Source: 79-D21 sp022839995 (lineage in GTDB: Bacteria; Synergistota; Synergistia; Synergistales; 79-D21). Taken from it: DNA of 64,000 nt. Location of the stretch: positions 1 through 64,000 of the forward strand of contig JALHIN010000008.1 in assembly GCA_022839995.1 (NCBI GenBank), read 5' to 3'. The first letter of the stretch is position 1, and the number at the start of each line of letters is the position of its first letter. The translations under genes were made by a program, and so were the position numbers. The notes under the pieces were generated by a model. It did not search any database and was not told the origin of the DNA. It was given only the letters and a program-made list of their open reading frames with translations. This document shows, in pieces, positions 40,000 to 48,352 of the stretch.

Positions 40000-40931
40000 G
40001 CTTTTTCTCTTTCCAGGAAAGGGACCTGGAAGAACTTGTCGAAAAGACAAGGCCTTTCGCAGAGGAAGGAAAGGTGGCGACGTACATCCCGGAATTGGCC
40101 CGGGGCGACCCAGGCGCCCTGGCAGTTGCAGCCGTGGACGGAGAAGGATCGAGGATTGTTGCAGGTGACCGGGATCTCCGGTTTACCATGCAGTCCATTT
40201 CGAAGGTCGTTTCGCTCGCCCTCGCGCTCTTGGAGTTCGGCGAAAAGGCGGTTTTCGGTAAAGTGGGGATGGATCCCACGGCTGACCCTTTCAACTCCGT
40301 CATGCGGCTGGAAATGGTCCGTCCGCATCGGCCGCAAAACCCCTTGATCAACGCCGGTGCGATCGTCGTGGACTCCATGCTTCTCGCCAAGGGGGCGGAC
40401 GAGGCGTTCAACTCGGTCCGGGAGATGGCGAGGAGCTTGACGGGTAATCCCGGGATCCGGGAAAACGAGGCGGTCTATCTTTCCGAGAAACGAACGGGAG
40501 ACCGCAATCGTTCCCTGGCCTACTTCCTGAAGAGCGTCAAAACCATCCGCGGAGATGTCGAAGAAATCCTGGATGTCTATTTCAGGCAGTGCAGCCTGGA
40601 GGTGACCGTATCGGATCTGGCCGTTCTTGCTGGAACGATCGCACTTGACGGAAGGAATCCGCTGACGGGAGAAAAGGTGCTTCCCGGGAAAATATGCAGG
40701 ATCCTGAGGGCGCTGATGGCCACCTGTGGGCTTTACGACGGTTCAGGGGAGTTCGCCGTCCGGGTCGGCATTCCGGCGAAAAGCGGGGTTGGAGGGGGCA
40801 TCATCGCCACCGTTCCGGGTATTATGGGAATTGCAGTCTGCGGTCCCGCACTGGATCACCAGGGGAATTCCATCGCAGGAATCGCGCTTCTTGAATGCAT
40901 GTCCGAGCGATTCGGCCTGAGGGTTTTATAG
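39996..40931 (+). CDS. glsA: Glutaminase
   Basis: A 311-residue glutaminase of the serine-dependent beta-lactamase-like type, which hydrolyses glutamine to glutamate and ammonia. The catalytic Ser and Lys are S67 and K70 in FTMQSISK, and RPHRPQNPLINAGAIVV around residues 109-125 is conserved. It matches full-length bacterial GlsA. Suits amino-acid fermentation or glutamate supply. The start overlaps the SUI1 gene. Confidence 0.9.
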   Translation: MSFFSFQERDLEELVEKTRPFAEEGKVATYIPELARGDPGALAVAAVDGEGSRIVAGDRDLRFTMQSISKVVSLALALLEFGEKAVFGKVGMDPTADPFNSVMRLEMVRPHRPQNPLINAGAIVVDSMLLAKGADEAFNSVREMARSLTGNPGIRENEAVYLSEKRTGDRNRSLAYFLKSVKTIRGDVEEILDVYFRQCSLEVTVSDLAVLAGTIALDGRNPLTGEKVLPGKICRILRALMATCGLYDGSGEFAVRVGIPAKSGVGGGIIATVPGIMGIAVCGPALDHQGNSIAGIALLECMSERFGLRVL

Positions 40932-40966
40932 GTTCCGCAGAGGGGGGCAGCCCCCTCTACGGAACC
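40931..40966. terminator. Hairpin between glutaminase and rubrerythrin
   Basis: A 16-base stem, GGTTCCGCAGAGGGGG at 40931-40946 and CCCCCTCTACGGAACC at 40951-40966 (one mismatch), with loop GCAG. It starts on the last base of the glsA stop. No T-tract follows on either strand, so it may stop transcription weakly or protect mRNA ends. Confidence 0.55.
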
Positions 40967-40975
40967 GGTGAAGGG

Positions 40976-41470
40976 CTAGTCGATTTTCCGGTAGGCCTGT
41001 TTCTTGGCCCCGCAAATCGGGCAGCTTTCCGGGGCCTCTCCTTCCGCGATGTGTCCGCAAACGGTGCAGAGGAAAAGGTCGGTGGTTTCACCGCTGTGGA
41101 GGGTTTGCAGGGCCTTCTCGTAGAGGTGTGCGTGAACCGCTTCCGCCTTCCCGACAAGCTCCAGTTTCCTCGCTACCGTCCCTGCGCTTTCCTGCTTTGC
41201 AGTTTCTACAAAATCCGGGTACATCCTGGTAAACTCGTACGTTTCTCCTTCAATGGCTGCCTTGAGATTTTCTTCGGTAGTACGGATCATGCCCAGGGCC
41301 TTGAGATGGTCGATCGCATGGATCGTTTCCGCTTCGGCAGCTGCCCTGAAAAGCTTCGCTGCCTGGTGGAACCCCTCTGCCTCCGCCTGGCGGGCAAAAG
41401 CAAGATACTTTCGGTTTGCCATGGACTCTCCCGCAAAAGCTTCCTTCAGGTTCTCCTCGGTCTTTTTCAT
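40976..41470 (-). CDS. rbr: Rubrerythrin
   Basis: A 164-residue rubrerythrin: a four-helix ferritin-like domain with a di-iron site (E-rich helices, for example EAFAGESMANRKYLAFARQA at residues 10-29) and a C-terminal rubredoxin-like iron site with CTVCG and CPICG knuckles. It reduces hydrogen peroxide in anaerobes. The upstream region has a clear promoter and a PerR-like box, so it is probably induced by peroxide. ATG 41470 follows GAGGGGGG. Confidence 0.92.
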   Translation of the reverse strand: MKKTEENLKEAFAGESMANRKYLAFARQAEAEGFHQAAKLFRAAAEAETIHAIDHLKALGMIRTTEENLKAAIEGETYEFTRMYPDFVETAKQESAGTVARKLELVGKAEAVHAHLYEKALQTLHSGETTDLFLCTVCGHIAEGEAPESCPICGAKKQAYRKID

Positions 41471-41498
41471 CTGCGAAAAAACCCCCCTCTTCTTGAAA

Positions 41499-41535
41499 TT
41501 AGAATCATTATAAATAAAACCAGTCTAGGATGCAA
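41499..41535 (-). promoter_or_regulatory. Rubrerythrin promoter with PerR-like box
   Basis: On the minus strand, TTGCAT (41535-41530) and TATAAT (41512-41507) are 17 bases apart, a good sigma70 promoter. The 15-mer TTATAATGATTCTAA (41513-41499) matches the PerR box consensus TTATAATNATTATAA at 14 of 15 positions and overlaps the -10 element, where a repressor would block the polymerase. The palindrome could also bind Fur-family relatives. Confidence 0.7.
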
Positions 41536-41551
41536 TGTCGGAAAAACCGCT

Positions 41552-42607
41552 TTAACCGAAGAGAGAATTCAGGCCCTGCAGGAGCAGCTCAAGATCCGAG
41601 TCCTTGCCTTTCCGGGGAAGGGGCAGGCCGACCGTTTCTTCCCCAAGGAGGTAGGCAAAACGACAGGAGAAACGAAGGGCAGGATTCAGCCGCCAGAGGG
41701 AGGGACACTCGTATCCCAACTCGCGGAAAAGCGATTGGATCCTTGCCGCATGAAAAGGGGTACGAACGGGAATCACGAGAGGCACCGCCTCCTTTGTAAG
41801 ACATGGAAAAAGCGGACGAATTCCATTCTCCTGGATGGCCGGTTTCGCCAGGAATTCCAGGAAGAGCTTCCCGAAATGCCTTCTTCGGCGGACCTCTTCC
41901 AGGAAAGGTTCCGCATTCAGCTTTTCCCAGGAAGTGTAAGACGGGGAGCGGGGTGGGGACGAAAAAGAGGCTTCCAAATCCCTTTCCACCTCTTCGAGGG
42001 CCGAGAGACCTTCCTCGAAAGCTCCCTCTTCAATGCACCGAAACCCCTTCTCCCTGTTTCCCGCCAGCCGGGAATCGGCGGGGGCCAGATCGGGCCGGAT
42101 CGCAAACCGAGTAACCAAAGCGCCTCCATCCGGGATCGGGAAAAATTTCCGAAAGCTGAAAAGGGCAAAGTCTCCCACGAACCCGACGTTTCCGTTCAGC
42201 GAGGCGCCTGCACAGTCCTCGATCAGAAGAGGACGGTTCTGCGGGGGTCTTGAACGGAACCAGCCAAGTGCCCCGGTGTTGGTGAAGCCGAAGTAATGGA
42301 TGATCAGCAAAAGATCTCCCGTTGAAGGGCCAGGATTCGGGAAAACCGGCTTGAAGCCGGAGCTGTTCTCGTAGAAACGGAGACGGATTCCGGCTCTCCT
42401 GAAAACCTGGGGAAGAGAAGGGCAGGAATACGCCGGGAGCCAGGCCGTTCCTGAAAACCCCTGCCCGGCAAGATGCCGAAGGACAAGAATCAGGGCAGAC
42501 CTCCCGCTGTCCGTCGGAATGGCGATTCTGCCGACTCTTTCGAACCGGGCAAGGAACGGGTCGACTCCTCCTTTTCCGGGACCAGGGGCGAAGCTTCGAC
42601 TGTCCAT
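41552..42607 (-). CDS. DegT/DnrJ/EryC1-type aminotransferase-like protein
   Basis: A 351-residue PLP-fold protein. Features of the DegT family are PTDSGRSALILVLRHL near the start, LLIEDCAGASLNG (Asp 131 contacts PLP) and the PLP lysine in FSFRKFFPIPDGG (K154). These enzymes usually aminate sugar nucleotides. No sugar-nucleotide genes surround it, so the substrate is open. It is not a HisC-type enzyme, although the his operon close by lacks hisC. Confidence 0.78.
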   Translation of the reverse strand: MDSRSFAPGPGKGGVDPFLARFERVGRIAIPTDSGRSALILVLRHLAGQGFSGTAWLPAYSCPSLPQVFRRAGIRLRFYENSSGFKPVFPNPGPSTGDLLLIIHYFGFTNTGALGWFRSRPPQNRPLLIEDCAGASLNGNVGFVGDFALFSFRKFFPIPDGGALVTRFAIRPDLAPADSRLAGNREKGFRCIEEGAFEEGLSALEEVERDLEASFSSPPRSPSYTSWEKLNAEPFLEEVRRRRHFGKLFLEFLAKPAIQENGIRPLFPCLTKEAVPLVIPVRTPFHAARIQSLFRELGYECPSLWRLNPALRFSCRFAYLLGEETVGLPLPRKGKDSDLELLLQGLNSLFG

Positions 42608-42660
42608 GGGGATATCATATCTCTCAAGGCTGCCTGTGAAACAAAGGTGAGGATTTGAAG

Positions 42661-43236
42661 ATGGAGAAGGCCTTTGACCGGATCGCGCCGTACTACGACC
42701 GATGGATCGGTCGGTTCATGTCCGACCGAATGGATCGGATGGTTGAGATGCTCGCGTGCTCGCCCGAAGAGACCGTCCTGGACCTGGGGGGAGGAACCGG
42801 GCTTTTTGCCCGGAAGCTGGTGGGGCGTTGCCGGGAAGTCCACCTCCTTGACGAAAGCCTGCCGATGATCCAAAGCGGGGCGAGCGACAGGATCCTCGCC
42901 CGGGAAGGAGATGCAACCCGAACGGGTTACCCGGATCGTTCGTTTGACGCAATCGTCCTGTCGGACGTCATGCACCATATTCGGGAGCAGGAACTTCTTT
43001 TGCTTGAAGTCTGCAGGCTTCTGAAACCAGGGGGGCGACTCCTGGTCAACGAGATCGACCGGGAGAAGTTCCTGGGGTCCCTTGTTGGAAAGCTGGAAGC
43101 TTTTTTCATCCCTCCGGTATTCCCCGTCGGGTTTCTCGAACTTTCGAAATCGCTGGATCGCCACGGCTTCATTCTCTTGGCGAAGCAACAGGACGCCTGG
43201 AGTTTCGTCGCGATTTGGAGAAGCATCGAGGGTTAG
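42661..43236 (+). CDS. SAM-dependent methyltransferase, class I
   Basis: A 191-residue Rossmann-fold methyltransferase. Motif I is VLDLGGGTGLF (about residues 39-49), and post-I and motif II regions include SFDAIVLSDVMHHI (about 96-109) and LLKPGGRLLVNEI (about 119-131). Substrate unknown; the overall look is of the UbiE-like or small-molecule class. GGTGAGGA at 42645-42652 selects ATG 42661 over TTG 42655. The stop overlaps the hisIE stop on the other strand by four bases. Confidence 0.82.
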   Translation: MEKAFDRIAPYYDRWIGRFMSDRMDRMVEMLACSPEETVLDLGGGTGLFARKLVGRCREVHLLDESLPMIQSGASDRILAREGDATRTGYPDRSFDAIVLSDVMHHIREQELLLLEVCRLLKPGGRLLVNEIDREKFLGSLVGKLEAFFIPPVFPVGFLELSKSLDRHGFILLAKQQDAWSFVAIWRSIEG

Positions 43237-43859
43237 CAGGTCGTGCTGCGATGTCGCCTCCGCAATTCCCCCAGGACGTCCAGGGGTTTCAGGTCCAACG
43301 AAATCAGGGCAACGAGTAGGTGGTAAAGCAGGTCCGCAGCCTCGTAGCGGGTGTTCTCCCGATCCTTGAGGGCTACCGCCAGGGCGGTCTCCACCCCTTC
43401 TTCACCGACCTTCTGCGCGATTCGGGAAGCTCCTTCCTGAAGGAGGCGGGCCGTATAGCTCTCTTCCGGGGGGGCGAAGCGCCTTTCAAGGAGGCATCTC
43501 CACAATCGCCCCCAGAAGGTGCAGTCGGTTCCTCCCTCACCCCAAAGGGACCTGTAGAAGCAGGTCCTTTGGCCCGTGTGACACGCGGGACCAGCGGGTT
43601 CCACGAGGGCAAGCAGGGTGTCCCCGTCGCAGTCGATTTTCATTTCCACGACATGCATGGTGTTGCCGCTCGTTTCTCCTTTTTTCCAGAGGCAGTTCCG
43701 GGATCGGCTGAAAAGGGTCAACTCTCCCGACAGTTCCGTTTTTTCCAGGGCTTCCCTGTTCGCCCAGGCCACCATGAGGACTTCGCCCGATTCGCAATCC
43801 TGCACGACGACCGGGACTAGGCCGGTTGAATCGAAATGGACTTGATCCAGAATGCTCAT
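43233..43859 (-). CDS. hisIE: Phosphoribosyl-AMP cyclohydrolase / phosphoribosyl-ATP pyrophosphatase
   Basis: A 208-residue fused HisI-HisE, steps 3 and 2 of histidine synthesis. HisI motifs are MVAWANREAL (about residues 29-38), the zinc site in MKIDCDGDTL and GPACHTGQRTCFYR. The HisE part starts near residue 115 and contains KVGEEGVETALAVAL and DLLYHLLVAL. It is the last gene of the operon, overlapping hisF by four bases and ending tail-to-tail with the methyltransferase gene. Confidence 0.93.
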   Translation of the reverse strand: MSILDQVHFDSTGLVPVVVQDCESGEVLMVAWANREALEKTELSGELTLFSRSRNCLWKKGETSGNTMHVVEMKIDCDGDTLLALVEPAGPACHTGQRTCFYRSLWGEGGTDCTFWGRLWRCLLERRFAPPEESYTARLLQEGASRIAQKVGEEGVETALAVALKDRENTRYEAADLLYHLLVALISLDLKPLDVLGELRRRHRSTTC

Positions 43860-44629
43860 CTTGATTTTGCCTCCTCGTCCTTGATTCGAACCGGAACCTT
43901 TGCGTCCGCCAGCTCTTTCTTGACTTTTCGGATCGACAGGATCCCGTAATGAAAAATGGAAGCTGCCAGCGCCGCATCCGCACCGGCCTCTAAGGCAAGG
44001 CGAATATCTTCCGCCGATCCGGCTCCTCCGGACGCGATCAGCGGAACCGGTGCGGCTTCGGATACGGCGCGGATCAGATCAAGATCGTACCCCTCGTTTG
44101 TCCCGTCCCGATCCATGCTGGTCAGGAGAATTTCGCCGCATCCGAGACGCACTCCTTCACGGGCCCAAACCACCACGTCGATTCCCGTGGGGGTTCGCCC
44201 CCCTTCGATAAGGACCTCCCAGCGGCCGTCAGTCTTGCGTTTGGCATCGATGGCCAGAACGACGGCCTGCCTGCCGAGATTTCGGGCGCAATCCCGGATC
44301 AGGCTGGGGTCCCGTACAGCAGCGGTATTCAGCGAGACCTTGTCCGCACCGATCGCGACGAGTTGCCGGGCCTCTTCAGCAGTGGAGATGCCCCCTCCTA
44401 CGGTAAAGGGGATGAAGAGGCGCTCTGCCACTGCCCTAACCCAATCGGTCATTGTCCGGCGCCTCTCCTGCGAAGCGGAAATGTCCAGGAATACGAGTTC
44501 ATCCGCGCCTTCCTCCATGTATGCTGCGGCAAGTTCCGCGGGATCTCCCGCATCCCTGAGGTCCCGGAAACGGATTCCCTTTACGACCCGCCCCCCCTTG
44601 ATGTCAAGGCAAGGGATGATTCGTTTCAT
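43856..44629 (-). CDS. hisF: Imidazole glycerol phosphate synthase cyclase subunit
   Basis: A 257-residue TIM barrel that closes the imidazole ring using ammonia supplied by HisH. The catalytic Asp residues are in PCLDIKGGRVVKG near residue 10 and in VVLAIDAKRK near 130. The start is ATG 44629, overlapping the hisA stop; a TTG at 44635 would add two residues. HisF pairs with HisH, two genes upstream. Confidence 0.94.
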   Translation of the reverse strand: MKRIIPCLDIKGGRVVKGIRFRDLRDAGDPAELAAAYMEEGADELVFLDISASQERRRTMTDWVRAVAERLFIPFTVGGGISTAEEARQLVAIGADKVSLNTAAVRDPSLIRDCARNLGRQAVVLAIDAKRKTDGRWEVLIEGGRTPTGIDVVVWAREGVRLGCGEILLTSMDRDGTNEGYDLDLIRAVSEAAPVPLIASGGAGSAEDIRLALEAGADAALAASIFHYGILSIRKVKKELADAKVPVRIKDEEAKSR

Positions 44630-45348
44630 CAGCAAGGACGATCCACCTCCTGGGCGTCTTTTAAATTCAGATTTCCCTCATACAGGGCCTTTCCCACGAC
44701 CACGTCGGAAATCCCAAGGCCGGCGAGAGCCCTGATGTCCTGCAGGTTGCGGATGCCGCCTGCTGCAGTGAATTCCATTTCGGGGAAGGCCTTTCGCAAG
44801 GTTTCGTACAGGTCAAGATCGGGCCCCTCACCTGTTCCATCCCGGTCGACCGCAGTGACGAGGCAATGCCGAAACCCGGCAACAAGGAGCCGCTGCAGGG
44901 TTTCCTCGGGGCCGAGAGCAGCCTTTTCGGTCCATCCGCTGACTGCGACTTGTCGCATTTTGATATCGACCGTTGGGATGATGCGCTCCCCGAACTTCGC
45001 GAATAGCTCGAAGGGCATCTGTTCCGTGGCCAGGAGCAAGCTGCCCACCATTGCAAAAGCGGCTCCCATCGAGAGGACCTTCTCTATGGAAGCAACCGTC
45101 CGCAAGCCTCCTCCGTAGCGAATCGTCAGGTTCAGGGCAGAAAGGGAAGGCAAAACTTCGGCATGACAGGGGATTCCCTTACGGGCCCCTTCAAGGTCGA
45201 CGACATGAAGCCGAGGACATCCCTCCGATTGGAAGGCCATCGCCACTGAAAGGGGATCATCGGCATATTCGGTCCTCGCGGAATAGTCTCCCCGGGTGAG
45301 GCGAACCACCTTTCCCTGGAAAAGGTCGATCGCGGGCCAGATCTTCAT
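44629..45348 (-). CDS. hisA: ProFAR isomerase
   Basis: A 239-residue TIM barrel, the ProFAR isomerase of histidine synthesis. Catalytic Asp residues are visible in IWPAIDLFQGKVVRL (D8) and in TAVDRDGTGEGPD. The start ATG 45348 overlaps the hisH stop by four bases. The longer open frame upstream is inside hisH. Similar in fold to HisF, from which it probably arose by duplication. Confidence 0.94.
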   Translation of the reverse strand: MKIWPAIDLFQGKVVRLTRGDYSARTEYADDPLSVAMAFQSEGCPRLHVVDLEGARKGIPCHAEVLPSLSALNLTIRYGGGLRTVASIEKVLSMGAAFAMVGSLLLATEQMPFELFAKFGERIIPTVDIKMRQVAVSGWTEKAALGPEETLQRLLVAGFRHCLVTAVDRDGTGEGPDLDLYETLRKAFPEMEFTAAGGIRNLQDIRALAGLGISDVVVGKALYEGNLNLKDAQEVDRPC

Positions 45349-45965
45349 GAGGATTCCCCCGAAAGGAGACGGATAAACGCCCCGAGAAGGCGCAATCCTT
45401 CCCCGGCGCTGCGTTCGGGGTGGAACTGGAAGCCCGCAACGCGGTTCAGCAGGGAAACCGAGCTGAAACGGCAACCGTCGATCACGGTTTCCGAAAGGCT
45501 CGCGTCATTGACGGGAGCTGCATAGCCATGGACAAAATAGGCATCGAGTCCCCCGGGAAAAAGGTCGGTGATTCCGGGCAGTTCCCTGAGCCAGGAAACC
45601 CGGTTCCATCCCATATGCGGTGACTTCCTGAGCCCCTCGAGAGGGGCGACCGTGCCGGGAAAGAACCCCAGGCCTTCGGTGAGTCCGTCTTCCAGGCTTG
45701 CTTCGTAAAGGAGCTGCATTCCCAGGCAGATCCCGAGCAGGGGATTTTTAGCCTGTCCCCAATCCCGGAGGACCTGGATCCAGCCTCTCCGGGAAAGCTC
45801 GGCCATTGCAGGAGGAAACGCTCCGACTCCAGGAAGGACGAGAAAATCCACCTCGCTGTCCAGGCCAGAGGGGGTTCCCAGCAGGCGGGCTTCATACTGG
45901 AGTTTTTCCAGGGCACGGAGCACGTTTCCCAGGTTTCCCGCGCCGTAATCGATGATCCCGATCAT
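45345..45965 (-). CDS. hisH: Imidazole glycerol phosphate synthase glutamine amidotransferase subunit
   Basis: A 206-residue class I glutamine amidotransferase that feeds ammonia to HisF. The nucleophile is C80 in LLGICLGMQLLYEAS, and the His-Glu pair is in FQFHPERS near residue 180. It begins MIGIIDYGAGNLGNV. Four-base overlap with hisB upstream and hisA downstream. Confidence 0.94.
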   Translation of the reverse strand: MIGIIDYGAGNLGNVLRALEKLQYEARLLGTPSGLDSEVDFLVLPGVGAFPPAMAELSRRGWIQVLRDWGQAKNPLLGICLGMQLLYEASLEDGLTEGLGFFPGTVAPLEGLRKSPHMGWNRVSWLRELPGITDLFPGGLDAYFVHGYAAPVNDASLSETVIDGCRFSSVSLLNRVAGFQFHPERSAGEGLRLLGAFIRLLSGESS

Positions 45966-46537
45966 ACCCAGATCCCTTTCGTGGTGGCTTCACGGCAGGA
46001 AGGGACGAGCGCCGACCGGAGGGCCCGGGCGACTCCCTTGAAGATGGCTTCCGCGAGGTGATGGGAATTGTCGACCGCCAGTGCATGGATATGGAGGGTC
46101 AGTCTCCCTTCCCGCGTGAAGGCGCTCCAGAATTCCCTGACTAGTTCCGTGTCGAAGTCTCCGCAGCGTGGGGTCGGAAAAACGGCATTCCACGTAAGCC
46201 CCCCGCGACCGCTGATGTCCACGGCCACCAAAACGAGAGTCCCATCCATGGGGATGGCGATCGAAGCGTAGCGCTCGCGAGGCCCCATCCGGAAAAGGTC
46301 CAGGAAAGCCGATCCCAGAACGATCCCAACATCTTCCGTCAAGTGATGGGCGTCCACTTCCGTATCGCCCGCTGCTTTCAGCTTCCCCGGGATGTCTGCG
46401 TGGTGGAGAAAGAGGCCGATCATGTGGTTCAGAAAACCGAGGGGCGTATCCACGTAGACGGCTTCCCCCGGGGGAAGGAACTCGAACTCTACAGCCGTTT
46501 CGTTTGAACGTCTCTCATACCGTTTTTCCATCCTCAT
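45962..46537 (-). CDS. hisB: Imidazoleglycerol-phosphate dehydratase
   Basis: A 191-residue monofunctional IGP dehydratase, without the histidinol-phosphatase domain found in enterobacteria. Metal-binding motifs are VDAHHLTEDVGI (about residues 60-71) and DNSHHLAEAIFKG (about 159-171). ATG 46537 has GAGGAAAG upstream and lies inside the end of hisG; ATG 46531 is the alternative. Confidence 0.92.
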   Translation of the reverse strand: MRMEKRYERRSNETAVEFEFLPPGEAVYVDTPLGFLNHMIGLFLHHADIPGKLKAAGDTEVDAHHLTEDVGIVLGSAFLDLFRMGPRERYASIAIPMDGTLVLVAVDISGRGGLTWNAVFPTPRCGDFDTELVREFWSAFTREGRLTLHIHALAVDNSHHLAEAIFKGVARALRSALVPSCREATTKGIWV

Positions 46538-47177
46538 CGCCCGCTTTCCTCGAAGAAGTGGAGAATTTGCCGATGATTTCCTCAATGCCTTCCCAGGCCA
46601 GTTGGAGACTCTTGCAGCTTGCCACGAACTTCAGGCTGACCGGGGCGATTTCCGCGATCACGGAGAGCGCGTTGGCCTTGAGCGTAGAACCGGTCTGGAC
46701 GATATCGACGATGCAGTCGCTCAGGCCAAGGCGTGGGGCCATTTCGATCGAACCATTGAGGTGCACGAATTCGACCTGGATCCCTCGATCGGCGAAATAG
46801 GCTTCAGCGATTCGAGGGTACTTGGTTGCAACTCGGAGCCCCATCGCCTGGCTCTCGTGTCCGAGGAAACGGTTTGCAACTTTCTTGGGGCCGGCAAGAA
46901 CGATCCGGCAAATTCCCCGTCCCGTGTCGGCGAGTTCCACGAGGGAAGCACCGGTTTCCCAGATCACGTCGGAACCCGCGAGCGCGAGATCGGCGATCCC
47001 GTAATGGACGTACACGGGGACATCCATGGGCTTCGCGAGCAGGAAACGGAAGCCTTCATCCTGGATCACCAGCGATCGGCCTCTTTCCTTCAGCTTGAGC
47101 GTTGGGATCTCGAGACTTTCGAGAACCTCGACCGCCTCATCCAGGACCCGGCCGGTGGGAAGACAAAGAGTCAGCAT
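46515..47177 (-). CDS. hisG: ATP phosphoribosyltransferase, short (HisZ-dependent) form
   Basis: A 220-residue catalytic HisG, the first step of histidine synthesis. The short form lacks the C-terminal regulatory domain and needs HisZ, encoded next to it. Family motifs are LTLCLPTGRVLDEAVEVL near the start, VYVHYGIADLALAGSDV, IVDIVQTGSTLKANAL near residue 163. The start ATG 47177 overlaps the hisZ stop by seven bases, and the end overlaps hisB by 23. Confidence 0.93.
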   Translation of the reverse strand: MLTLCLPTGRVLDEAVEVLESLEIPTLKLKERGRSLVIQDEGFRFLLAKPMDVPVYVHYGIADLALAGSDVIWETGASLVELADTGRGICRIVLAGPKKVANRFLGHESQAMGLRVATKYPRIAEAYFADRGIQVEFVHLNGSIEMAPRLGLSDCIVDIVQTGSTLKANALSVIAEIAPVSLKFVASCKSLQLAWEGIEEIIGKFSTSSRKAGDEDGKTV

Positions 47178-48352
47178 CCGATTTCCTCCTCTTTCACTGG
47201 ATCCAGCGGATACGCGGTGCACCCGGGAAGATCGATCCACCAGCCGTATCCTCTCTCACGGGCCAGCCGGACAGCTCCCTCCCTGTTCTCCTGCCAGCTC
47301 AACTCGATCCGGTATCCGGAGGCAATGAAATCATCCGCCCGTTCAAGGGCAACTCTCGGTGAAAGACACCCGCACCATGCGACGGCCGGTGTTGGTCCTT
47401 CGGAACGGGAAAGCGAAGCGACCGCTCTTAGATCCAGCCCGAATCCAAGGGCTTGACCGACAATTCCGTATTGTTCGAGCAGGCCGTCGTACCTTCCTCC
47501 GCCTCCAAGGCTGAAACCTGCACTTCCGGAAAAGATCTCGAAAACAGGGCCGCTGTAGTACCCGAGTTCTCTTGCCAGGGCGAGGTCGAGCCTCAGGTTT
47601 TCCCCCAGGCCCAACTCTTCCAGCGCTTCCACGATCAGGCGGAGGTCCTTCAATGGCTGCATTTCCCCGAAGAGCCGGGTGGCTTCACCCAGGGTCCTGC
47701 CTGCCTTTCCCCGCAGGCGCGGAAGGTAGCAAAGCGGTTCCTTCAGCTCTTTTGGGAGGTGGACCTCCCTGAGTGCTTCAAAGTACGCTTCGTAACGGCG
47801 TTCGAGAAGTGCCAGCAGCAGCGAAGAGGAGAGGGGACGTTCGAGCCTGCCCAGGCATTCCTGGAGGAAGCCCGCGTGCCCGAGAACGACGACGGGGGAG
47901 TGGATGCCGATTCTCCGCAGGGACCTCAGGAGAAGAGCGATGACCTCTACGTCCGCTCCCTCTCCTTCCCACCCGAGAAGTTCCGCTCCGAACTGCAAAT
48001 TTTCAAAGTCGGTTTCGGGAGGAACCGGAGCCCTGTAGAGGGGCCCCGCGTAACAGACCCGCAGGGGCCGTTCCTGGGGAGAAAAGTGCGAAGAAAGGTA
48101 GGCAACGGCAGCCAGGGTCAGGTCCGCCCGCAGGAAGCAGCCTTCACCGGAAGGTGTGTAGACCGGGATCAGGCGTTTCCTGAAACTCGGCGGGAGCTTT
48201 TCCCACGCGGATTCGAGCAGCTGTAGACCCGGGGGGAAAAAGGGCTGGTAACCGTAAGCGGAGAAAGTTTCGAAAAAAATCTTCCTGCATCGCTCGACCC
48301 TTTCCCCCTCCCTGCCGCCGAGAGTTCGGGTCCCTTTGGGTTGACGGCTCAA
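47171..48352 (-). CDS. hisZ: ATP phosphoribosyltransferase regulatory subunit
   Basis: A 393-residue HisRS-like protein that regulates short-form HisG and senses histidine. It resembles the class II tRNA-synthetase core: FLRADLTLAAVAYLSSH (motif 2 region, about residues 73-89), FENLQFGAELLG and GGGRYDGLLEQYG around residue 285. It lacks an anticodon-binding domain. It starts at TTG 48352, overlapping the hisD stop. Pairing with short HisG is characteristic. Confidence 0.9.
   Translation of the reverse strand: MSRQPKGTRTLGGREGERVERCRKIFFETFSAYGYQPFFPPGLQLLESAWEKLPPSFRKRLIPVYTPSGEGCFLRADLTLAAVAYLSSHFSPQERPLRVCYAGPLYRAPVPPETDFENLQFGAELLGWEGEGADVEVIALLLRSLRRIGIHSPVVVLGHAGFLQECLGRLERPLSSSLLLALLERRYEAYFEALREVHLPKELKEPLCYLPRLRGKAGRTLGEATRLFGEMQPLKDLRLIVEALEELGLGENLRLDLALARELGYYSGPVFEIFSGSAGFSLGGGGRYDGLLEQYGIVGQALGFGLDLRAVASLSRSEGPTPAVAWCGCLSPRVALERADDFIASGYRIELSWQENREGAVRLARERGYGWWIDLPGCTAYPLDPVKEEEIGC

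Noticed and set aside
40895..42253. A 452-codon plus-strand frame opposite rubrerythrin and the DegT-type gene
   Set aside because: It crosses the rubrerythrin promoter and two well-supported minus-strand genes; no domain is visible.
41552..42607. DegT-type protein as the missing HisC
   Set aside because: The lysine motif and overall pattern belong to the DegT sugar-aminotransferase family, not to class I/II HisC.
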